Of a DNA stretch of 10,123 nt, positions 1-6,275 are shown in pieces. The DNA lies in contig DCIL01000007.1 in the NCBI GenBank assembly GCA_002315875.1, positions 9,708-19,830 of the forward strand, read 5' to 3'. The notes beneath the pieces are model-generated. The model saw nothing but the letters and a program-made list of their open reading frames with translations, did no database searches and had not been told where the DNA came from. Positions within the stretch are counted from its first letter, which is position 1; each line of letters opens with the position of its first letter. Both the position numbers and the translations under genes were made by a program. This stretch comes from Verrucomicrobia bacterium UBA1727. Lineage in GTDB: Bacteria; Verrucomicrobiota; Kiritimatiellia; RFP12; UBA1067.

Positions 1-294
1 CGCGGCATCCGCACGTTCGAGACCGCGCTCCGCAACACGCTCGATCTCGGCGTGGTGACGCTTCTCCATCGCCTCTCGCATCTGCCGGTCGTGGTCGATC
101 CTTCGCATGCTACGGGACACGCCTTCATGGTCGATTCGGTTTCGGTCGCGGCAACGGCGATCGGGGCGGACGGACTCATCATCGAGGTCCATAACGATCC
201 CGCGCACGCCCGCTGCGATGGCGCGCAGAGTCAGACGCCGGCGATGTTCGCGGACACGATGCGCAAGGTCATGAAGGTGAGGAGCGTCTTATGA
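1..294 (+). CDS. aroF: 3-deoxy-7-phosphoheptulonate (DAHP) synthase, C-terminal part
   Basis: The gene is cut by the window start; the last 97 residues are present. DAHP synthase condenses phosphoenolpyruvate and erythrose 4-phosphate, the first shikimate-pathway step, in the cytosol. The fragment opens with RGIRTFE (residues 1-7 of the fragment), followed by DPSHATG (33-39), IIEVH and CDGAQS. These are the C-terminal barrel motifs of the type I-beta (AroF/AroG, KDO8P-synthase-like) family; the His of DPSH, the Glu of EVH and the Asp of CDG are family metal ligands. No regulatory domain follows the barrel; an N-terminal one could lie outside the window. The stop codon overlaps the next start as ATGA, so translation of tyrA is probably coupled to it. 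The symbol is approximate: aroG or aroA(G) would be used in other organisms. Confidence 0.93.
   Translation, partial: RGIRTFETALRNTLDLGVVTLLHRLSHLPVVVDPSHATGHAFMVDSVSVAATAIGADGLIIEVHNDPAHARCDGAQSQTPAMFADTMRKVMKVRSVL
279..284 (+). promoter_or_regulatory. Shine-Dalgarno of tyrA
   Basis: GAGGAG lies 6 nt before the ATG at 291, inside the end of the DAHP synthase gene. It supports 291 as the start and coupling of the two genes. Confidence 0.75.
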
Positions 295-1412
295 AGGAGC
301 TGAAGGATCTGCGGTGCGAGATCGATGCGATTGACGATGACCTCGTGTCGCTGCTCGAGAAGCGCCTCCAGGTGGCGGATGAGGTTGCCGAGGCGAAGCG
401 AGTCGCCGGCAGTGTCGTTTCCGATCCGAAGCGCGAACGCGAGATCCTCACTTCGATTTCGGAACAGGTTGATCCTGAATTCGCCCGTGCCATCCGCTAC
501 GTCTATTCAACCCTGTTCGTAGTTTCCAAGGCGCGGCAGCGTCTCAAGATCGACAACGAAGGCGATTTCGCGTCGACGCTGAAGTCGGAGCTTATCAAGA
601 GACCTGACATCGAAATCGCGGTGGTCGGTATGGGACTGATCGGCGGCTCGTTCTTCAAGTCGTCCGTCCGCGTCGGTTTCAAGGTTCACGGACTTCACCA
701 TCGCGATGAAACCGGTTTCGAGAATGCCGATCTCATTCTCGTCTGCCTGCCGCCGGAGGCAATCGTCACCTGGATCGAAACCCATTCGCCGCGCTTCCGC
801 AAGGGTGCGACGGTGGTGGATATCTGCGGCGTCAAACGCACGATCATGCGCGACCTTGCCGGGATTGCGAGGGACGGCTGGCATTTCATCGGCGGACATC
901 CGATGGCGGGCCGCGAGGTCTCGGGCTTCGCGAACTCAACGGACGATCTCTTTGTCGGAGCATCGATGATCTTGACGCCGTTTGCGGATACGCCTGCCGA
1001 GATTCTTGATATGCTCAAGGATTATTTTGCCGCGGTCGGTTTCGCCGAGACGGTTCTTTCCTCTCCCGAGCGGCACGATGACATGATCGCCTTCACGAGC
1101 CAGCTTTGCCACGTGATCGCCACGACCTACTCTCGCGATGAGCGCGTGCGGGACGCCATCGGCTTTTCCGCCGGTAGCTATGCGAACATGACGCGCATCG
1201 CCACCCAGGATCCGTCCGTCTGGCGTTCGCTCTATGCCGAGAATCGGGACTCGCTGGTCGAGGTGATGGACTCTTTCATCGCGCGATTTACCGAGATGCG
1301 CAACGCCATTGCCGACGGAGATTCAGCAGCTGTCGAACGTATGATTGCCGAGGGCGCCGCGGCAAAACGCGAGGAACTCTTGGCACGTAAACGAGGTGAC
1401 GAAAATGTTTGA
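291..1412 (+). CDS. tyrA: Bifunctional chorismate mutase / prephenate dehydrogenase (T-protein type)
   Basis: This 373-aa protein converts chorismate to prephenate and then to 4-hydroxyphenylpyruvate, the route to tyrosine. Residues 1-85 form an AroQ-class helical mutase. R8, R25, K36, D45, R48, E49, S79 and Q83 match the E. coli active-site set R11, R28, K39, D48, R51, E52, S84, Q88 in order. Residues 107-365 form an NAD(P)-dependent dehydrogenase with GMGLIG (113-118) and HPMAG (203-207), which holds the family's active-site His. The Rossmann part is short: only about 12 residues separate strand 2 (VHGL) from ADLILVCLPP (146-155), as in enteric TyrA. No ACT domain is visible, so any tyrosine feedback would act on the catalytic domain. 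The start overlaps the previous stop by 4 bp; the end overlaps the next start by 8 bp. Confidence 0.95.
   Translation: MKELKDLRCEIDAIDDDLVSLLEKRLQVADEVAEAKRVAGSVVSDPKREREILTSISEQVDPEFARAIRYVYSTLFVVSKARQRLKIDNEGDFASTLKSELIKRPDIEIAVVGMGLIGGSFFKSSVRVGFKVHGLHHRDETGFENADLILVCLPPEAIVTWIETHSPRFRKGATVVDICGVKRTIMRDLAGIARDGWHFIGGHPMAGREVSGFANSTDDLFVGASMILTPFADTPAEILDMLKDYFAAVGFAETVLSSPERHDDMIAFTSQLCHVIATTYSRDERVRDAIGFSAGSYANMTRIATQDPSVWRSLYAENRDSLVEVMDSFIARFTEMRNAIADGDSAAVERMIAEGAAAKREELLARKRGDENV
1393..1399 (+). promoter_or_regulatory. Shine-Dalgarno deciding the start of the AroC-D-E fusion
   Basis: GAGGTGA ends 5 nt before the ATG at 1405. The frame is open upstream to an ATG at 1345, but that start has no comparable SD and would add 20 residues foreign to chorismate synthases. 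This site supports 1405. Confidence 0.8.
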
Positions 1413-3762
1413 ACACCGTCCTTTCGGAAACCATCTCCACCTGACTGTCCGCGGCGCCTCCCATGCGTCCGCCATTACCTTCAAGCTCGAGAATTTTCCC
1501 GCGGGAATTCACATCGATCGTGCGGAGCTTGAGAAGCTGATGGAGCGCCGCGCGCCTGGACGCGACGATCTTTCCACCCAGCGCAAGGAAGCGGATCGCG
1601 TCGAGTTCGTTGAAGGCGTCGTTGCGGACCGCACCACGGGCGCGCGCATCGTCGGACGCATCGCCAACAACGACTGCAGATCGTCCGACTACGGCTCCGA
1701 GCGCACCGTGCCTCGGCCAGGTCATGCGGACTTCGGACAGTGGGTCGAACATGGCCGCATTCCCGCTGGCGGCGGCAGCAACTCCGGTCGTCTCACCGCT
1801 GCGATGTGTGCCGCGGGCGGACTCTCCCTCCAATGGCTTTCGCGTCAAGGCGTTTCGGTTGCGGCGCGCATCGTTGAGATCGGCGGTAAATCCGAGGACT
1901 TCGAAGAGACGATTCTTTCCGCGCGTAAAGATGGTGATTCCGTCGGCGGCGTCATCGAGTGCGAGGTGAAGGGACTGCGTCCCGGCCTCGGCGGTGCGAT
2001 GTTCGCGGGACTCGAGTCCGAACTTTCCGCGGCGCTTTTCGCGATTCCCGGAGTGAAGGGCGTCTCGTTCGGCAACGGTTTTGCGTCCGCATCGCTCCGC
2101 GGCAGTGAGAATGACGATCCGTTCGTCATGGAGAACGGCACGATCGTCACCCGCGGCAACAATCACGGCGGACTACTCGGCGGACGCACCAGCGGCATGC
2201 CGCTTCGCTTCACTGTCGCGCTCAAGCCAACGCCGACGGTTTTCAAGCCGCTTGAAAGCGTGGACCTCGCAATGGCGAGCAGCGCGATTTCGGCGATGAA
2301 GGGACGTCACGATCCGTGCATCGTCCGCCGCGCCGTGCCGGTCGTTGAGGCGCTTGCGGGATTCGTACTTGCGGACGCGATGCTTGCCGAGCGTGCGGCG
2401 CGCTCGCGCATCTCACTTACGCTGACGGGTCCGACGCTGGCGAATAATCTCGAGCAACTCGCCTCGCAACGGCTTTTTACCGATCTCGTCGAGCTGCGTG
2501 TTGACCTCTTGTCCGATCCCGAGACCGATGAGATCGCCGCGTTTCTGAAGTCGCTGGCGATGCCGGCGATCGTCACTTACCGATTGAAGGCCGATGGGGG
2601 AGCGTACATAGGCGACGATGAGACGCGGACGAGGTTCTTCCGCGGATTGCTGAAGTCCGGTTGTCTTGATCGCGGTGAATTCTATTTCGATTTTGAGGAC
2701 GGCTTCCGCAATGCGGAGCTCGAGGAGATGACGCGCGCTCACGGCGTTGGAATCATCCGTTCCGCGCACTTCTTCGGTCCGATGAAGGAGAGCGTCGCCG
2801 CGGTTTGCCGCCGCCTCACCGAAGGTACGGATGAAATCGCCAAGGTTGCGTTCATGCCTGAGTCCGCGGCGGAAGTAGGAAGGGTCTTTGCGGAGGCAAG
2901 CGAACTTGAGAACGTGCCGCATGTCATCTGCGCGATGGGTTCCATCGGTCTCGCTTCGCGTGCGCTGGCGGCGCGGACCGGTTCAATGTGGACGTATTGC
3001 TCGTGCGGGGCGCTTGGCGAAATAGGACTCGTCTCGCCGTTTGAACTCGTGCGTACTTACCGCTTCCGTACTCAGACGAAGGACTATTCGCTCTACGGCG
3101 TGACCGGTTGGCCGCTCAAGCGGACGATGAGTCCTGAACTTCATAATTCGGCGTTTCTCATTGAGGATGCGGATGCGGTGATGGCGCCTTTTCCGGCGGC
3201 GACTGCCGCGGACGCGATTGCCGTACTGCGTGATACCGGCATGCGGGGTATGGCGGTGACGATTCCGCACAAGGAATCGGTGATGCCGCTTCTCGATGAG
3301 ATCTCTCCGGAAGCGCGCGAAATCGGAGCCGTTAATACGATTGCGGTGAAAGACGGCAAGCTTGTCGGTTACAACACCGATGCGGACGGCTTTTCGGCGG
3401 CATTGACCGCGTTTCTCGGACGCACCGATCTAAGCGGAACGAAAGTCGCGGTGCTCGGTGCGGGCGGGGCTTCGAAGGCAGTGGTGTTCGCGCTCAAGCG
3501 ACTTGGTGCCGAAGTGGAGATTTTCCATCGGCGCACTCCACCTGCGGCGACTTTTGAGGTCCTTGTAAATGCGACTCCGGTCGATCCGATTCCTGATTAC
3601 GTGTTTTCGGGACGCGAGGCCGTCTACGATCTGGTGTATCAGCCCGAGGTGACGCCGCTCATGGCGCGTGCAAAGGCGGCGGGATGCAGGGTTGAGAACG
3701 GACTTTCAATGCTGATGGCGCAAGCGCGAGGTCAGCGGAAAATTTGGGAGGTTGGAGAATGA
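1405..3762 (+). CDS. aroCDE: Trifunctional chorismate synthase / 3-dehydroquinate dehydratase (type I) / shikimate dehydrogenase
   Basis: This is one uninterrupted 785-aa frame. Residues 1-332 are chorismate synthase (EPSP to chorismate, reduced FMN): His20, RPGHADF (His107), GGGSNSGRLTAA (122-133), FGNGF (222-226), NNHGGLLGG (252-260) and GRHDPC (300-305). Its first signature reads GASHA instead of the usual GESHG. Residues 335-552 are type I dehydroquinase: ELRVD (363-367), Schiff-base Lys480 in AKVAFMP, His455 in SAHFF, MG..G..SR with Arg519. The lid reads GALGE (535-539) where SAPGQ is usual. Residues 560-785 are shikimate dehydrogenase: TMSP (574-577), AVTIPHK with Lys623, GAVNT (641-645), NTDADGF with Asp659, GAGGAS (685-690), MLMAQ. 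This last domain is about 225 aa against roughly 270 normally. AroD-AroE fusions are known in plants and some bacteria; I do not recall AroC joined to them. Junctions inferred by eye. Confidence 0.93.
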   Translation: MFEHRPFGNHLHLTVRGASHASAITFKLENFPAGIHIDRAELEKLMERRAPGRDDLSTQRKEADRVEFVEGVVADRTTGARIVGRIANNDCRSSDYGSERTVPRPGHADFGQWVEHGRIPAGGGSNSGRLTAAMCAAGGLSLQWLSRQGVSVAARIVEIGGKSEDFEETILSARKDGDSVGGVIECEVKGLRPGLGGAMFAGLESELSAALFAIPGVKGVSFGNGFASASLRGSENDDPFVMENGTIVTRGNNHGGLLGGRTSGMPLRFTVALKPTPTVFKPLESVDLAMASSAISAMKGRHDPCIVRRAVPVVEALAGFVLADAMLAERAARSRISLTLTGPTLANNLEQLASQRLFTDLVELRVDLLSDPETDEIAAFLKSLAMPAIVTYRLKADGGAYIGDDETRTRFFRGLLKSGCLDRGEFYFDFEDGFRNAELEEMTRAHGVGIIRSAHFFGPMKESVAAVCRRLTEGTDEIAKVAFMPESAAEVGRVFAEASELENVPHVICAMGSIGLASRALAARTGSMWTYCSCGALGEIGLVSPFELVRTYRFRTQTKDYSLYGVTGWPLKRTMSPELHNSAFLIEDADAVMAPFPAATAADAIAVLRDTGMRGMAVTIPHKESVMPLLDEISPEAREIGAVNTIAVKDGKLVGYNTDADGFSAALTAFLGRTDLSGTKVAVLGAGGASKAVVFALKRLGAEVEIFHRRTPPAATFEVLVNATPVDPIPDYVFSGREAVYDLVYQPEVTPLMARAKAAGCRVENGLSMLMAQARGQRKIWEVGE
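3746..3751 (+). promoter_or_regulatory. Shine-Dalgarno deciding the start of the AroK-B fusion
   Basis: GGGAGG lies 7 nt before the ATG at 3759. A TTG at 3744 in the same frame would put the SD inside the coding region and add five residues before the kinase's first strand, so 3759 is preferred. Confidence 0.8.
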
Positions 3763-5153
3763 CGGTGTTTCTTTACGGTCCCCCGGCTTCAGGCAAGACC
3801 ACGTTGGGACGCCGCCTCGCTTCGGCGATCGGCGGTGAGTTTACCGATCTTGATGAAGCCATAGTTGCCTCGGCCGGCAAGCCGATTCCTGAAATTTTCG
3901 CCGAGTCGGGCGAGGCGGTTTTCCGCAAACTCGAATCGCAGGCGCTCGAACAGGTCTCAGCGGCAGTCGGGAAGTTCGCCAGGTCCGTGGTCGCGCTTGG
4001 CGGAGGTACGCTCCTTGATGAGAAGAATCGTGCGCTTTGCGAACGCGTCGGTTCGGTGATCTGTCTTGAGGCGCCGAATGCGGACGAACTCAAGCGCCGG
4101 TTGGAGAAGGACGGACGAAATCGTCCCCTCGGTGACAAGTCGGTGGAAAGGGCCGCGCATTATTCCTCGTTTCCGGCGCGTCTTGCCGCGTCCTTCGATC
4201 TCGAAAATTCGCTCGTGCTCGTCGGACGTGCAATCGCTCCGACGTTTCTCGAGGGTCTTCCATGTGTGGTGGATGAGAATGTCCGTCGTCTTCACGGAGA
4301 GCGACTTTCGCGAGTTGTCGATGTCATTCCATCAGGAGAAACGCACAAGACGATCGCCACCGTCACCGGTATCTGGCAGTCGCTCGCGAAGGCGGGACTC
4401 GGACGCCGCGACACGGTTGCCGCGGTCGGAGGTGGCGTTACCGGCGATCTCACCGGATTTGCCGCGGCTACTTTCATGCGCGGCATTTCGTGGGTCAACG
4501 TGCCGACTACGCTCCTTTCGATGGTGGACGCTTCGACGGGCGGCAAGACCGGATGTGATCTTCCCGAAGGCAAGAATCTCGCGGGCGCTTTCCATTCGCC
4601 GCGGCTCGTGGTGATAGATGCCGATTTTCTGAAGACGCTGCCCTCCGCGATTCTTCGGGACGGACGCGCTGAGATGATCAAGCACGAACTCATCGGCGGA
4701 CGACAGTGCGGTGTCGAGAAGGGCGAGACGGTGGGTCCCGAGGCGATTGCGGAGAATCTCGCGGTAAAAGTCGGGATCGTACGAGAAGATCCTTTCGAGC
4801 GCCTCGGCAAGCGCATGCTGCTCAATTGCGGACACACTGTCGCGCATGCGGTGGAGAAGCTTTCGGACTATACGATAACGCATGGCGAGGCGGTGGCGAT
4901 CGGATGTGTCGAGGAGGCGCGGCTTGCCGAGCGGATGGAGCTTGCGCAAGCGGGCTGGGCGGACGAAGTCGCTGCCGTTTTTGCCGCGGAAGGGCTTCCG
5001 ACCGCCTTGCCGGACGGCATGGACTGGTCCAAACTCAAGCCGGTGATGCGCGGCGACAAGAAGCGCTCCGGTGATGTCGTCACTTTCGCGATGCCTTGCG
5101 GATGGGGCGATACGCGGCTGGTGAAGGTCGATCTTTCGGAGAGCGCGACATGA
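3759..5153 (+). CDS. aroKB: Bifunctional shikimate kinase / 3-dehydroquinate synthase
   Basis: This 464-aa fusion covers pathway steps 5 and 2. Residues 1-160 are a P-loop shikimate kinase: Walker A GPPASGKT (7-14), DLD (30-32) for shikimate/Mg binding, GEAVFRKLE (51-59) with shikimate-binding Arg56, GGGT (81-84), and lid RNRPL (120-124). From about 162 to 464 is dehydroquinate synthase (DAHP to 3-dehydroquinate, NAD- and metal-dependent): PSGETHKT (191-198), GGGVTGD (224-230), VPTTLLSMVDAS (248-259), GGKTG (261-265), GKNLAGAF (271-278), RAEMIKH (303-309), GHTVAH (358-363) and THGEAVAIG (374-382). Glu305, His359 and His375 fit the three metal ligands. The synthase part is about 300 aa against 340-370 for stand-alone AroB, mainly through a short N-terminal NAD-binding region and a short stretch after MIKHE. 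ATGA overlaps join it to both neighbours. Confidence 0.95.
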   Translation: MTVFLYGPPASGKTTLGRRLASAIGGEFTDLDEAIVASAGKPIPEIFAESGEAVFRKLESQALEQVSAAVGKFARSVVALGGGTLLDEKNRALCERVGSVICLEAPNADELKRRLEKDGRNRPLGDKSVERAAHYSSFPARLAASFDLENSLVLVGRAIAPTFLEGLPCVVDENVRRLHGERLSRVVDVIPSGETHKTIATVTGIWQSLAKAGLGRRDTVAAVGGGVTGDLTGFAAATFMRGISWVNVPTTLLSMVDASTGGKTGCDLPEGKNLAGAFHSPRLVVIDADFLKTLPSAILRDGRAEMIKHELIGGRQCGVEKGETVGPEAIAENLAVKVGIVREDPFERLGKRMLLNCGHTVAHAVEKLSDYTITHGEAVAIGCVEEARLAERMELAQAGWADEVAAVFAAEGLPTALPDGMDWSKLKPVMRGDKKRSGDVVTFAMPCGWGDTRLVKVDLSESAT

Positions 5154-6244
5154 CGACGATTGCCAATGGACCTCGCCGCGGCCTGGTAAAAGCGCCGCGT
5201 TCGAAGTCGCACGAGCATCGTCTGCTCATTGCGGACTTCCTGTCGGGAGATTATTCGCGACTCGTCGACCACGACGGAGATTCGGACGACATCGTCGCCA
5301 CCAAGCGTTGTCTCAGAGCCCTCAGCGCCGATGATCCGATGCCGCTTCTTGACTGTGGCGAGAGCGGCTCGACGCGGCGGTTTCTCGCTCCGATTGCCGC
5401 GGCACTGGGCAAGAAGCCGGTCTTTAAGGAATCCGGACGCCTTGGTTCGCGTCCGAACCTCGTTTATGATGAATTGAAAGCGGGGGAGTTCCGCCTGGAA
5501 GGGGACGTATCGTCGCAGTTCGTGACGGGACTGCTCTTCGCGCTGCCGCTTCTTGAAGGCGATTCGCATATTCGCTTCAATAGTCCCCTCCAGTCGCGCG
5601 GATATGTCGATATGACATTGCGCGTTCTGTCCGGAGCCGGCATTTTCATTTCGCTGGATGAAGACGGCTTTGGCATTCCCGGCGGGCAGGTCTATCATTC
5701 TCAGAAGGACGTTGCGGTGGAAGGGGATTGGTCGGGCGCGGCGTTCTGGTATGGTATGAACGCACTCGGCAGCGAGGTCCTTGTCGAAGGACTCGATCCG
5801 AAGTCCGCTCAGCCCGATCGCGTGGTTGTCGAGCACTTGAGGAAGATCACCACGGGATGGACCAACGAGACTGTCGGCCTCGACGTCTCCTCGTGTCCCG
5901 ACCTCTTCCCGGTGCTTTCGGTAGTCGCGGCAGGCACGCCCTTGAAGACGATCTTCACCGGCACCAAGCGTTTGCGGCTCAAGGAGTCCGATCGCATCGC
6001 GGCGATGGCGGATGTTCTCGGCCGGTTCGGCGTCAAAACGGAGGCGGAGGAGAATTCCTTTACCGTGCACGGATCCGAGCGTCCGTTCTCTGGTGGCGAG
6101 TTCTCCTCGTTCGGCGATCACCGCATTGCGATGTCGATAGCCGTCGGCGCGACCCATGCCTCGTCCCCGATGAAAGTCGACGACATCGCCTGCGCCGCCA
6201 AGTCCTATCCCGATTTCTTCTCCGACTTCAGTCGTCTTACCTGA
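5150..6244 (+). CDS. aroA: 3-phosphoshikimate 1-carboxyvinyltransferase (EPSP synthase), compact form
   Basis: It transfers the enolpyruvyl group of PEP to shikimate 3-phosphate, step 6. The start at 5150 overlaps the previous stop as ATGA, with GGAG (5138-5141) 8 nt upstream, giving 364 aa; most family members have 420-450. Conserved blocks are all present in order: SKSHEHR (18-24, equivalent to K22, S23 and R27 in E. coli), GESGSTRRF (70-78), SSQFVTGLL (121-129), RGYVDMT (150-156), EGDWSGAAF (191-199), PDLFPVL (250-256, with the catalytic-type Asp251), LKESDRI (277-283, Glu279) and FGDHRIAM (321-328). The shortening appears spread over loops and peripheral strands rather than one deletion; the stretch between VEGDWSG and the PDLFP block is notably brief. 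It closes the aro operon; 31 bp separate it from the next gene, with no terminator visible. Confidence 0.95.
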   Translation: MTTIANGPRRGLVKAPRSKSHEHRLLIADFLSGDYSRLVDHDGDSDDIVATKRCLRALSADDPMPLLDCGESGSTRRFLAPIAAALGKKPVFKESGRLGSRPNLVYDELKAGEFRLEGDVSSQFVTGLLFALPLLEGDSHIRFNSPLQSRGYVDMTLRVLSGAGIFISLDEDGFGIPGGQVYHSQKDVAVEGDWSGAAFWYGMNALGSEVLVEGLDPKSAQPDRVVVEHLRKITTGWTNETVGLDVSSCPDLFPVLSVVAAGTPLKTIFTGTKRLRLKESDRIAAMADVLGRFGVKTEAEENSFTVHGSERPFSGGEFSSFGDHRIAMSIAVGATHASSPMKVDDIACAAKSYPDFFSDFSRLT

Positions 6245-6268
6245 CACGCCTGGGAATTATGGTATAAT
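6241..6268 (+). promoter_or_regulatory. Near-consensus sigma70-type promoter, probably making a leaderless mRNA
   Basis: The -35 box CTGACA (6241-6246, one mismatch to TTGACA) overlaps the aroA stop codon. A 16-bp spacer ends in an extended -10 dinucleotide TG at 6260-6261, followed by TATAAT (6263-6268). The ATG of the next gene begins 7 nt after the -10, so +1 would fall at or next to the A at 6276 and the transcript would lack a 5' leader. No SD precedes that ATG, which agrees. The -10 is also the centre of an 11-bp palindrome (GGTATAATACC, 6261-6271) that could serve as an operator. Confidence 0.75.
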
Positions 6269-6275
6269 ACCGACT

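Noticed and set aside
1345..1404. Upstream in-frame ATG that would add 20 residues to the AroC-D-E protein
   Set aside because: It overlaps tyrA by 68 bp, has no comparable SD, and the chorismate synthase fold starts right after the ATG at 1405.
1288..2166. A 292-codon minus-strand frame opposite tyrA/aroC
   Set aside because: Antisense shadow of strongly conserved coding sequence; composition is Arg/Ala-rich with no domain signature.
4868..6247. A 459-codon open frame on the minus strand opposite aroB/aroA
   Set aside because: It lies wholly antisense to two clear enzymes and has no recognisable motif; long antisense frames are expected in GC-rich genes with biased third positions.
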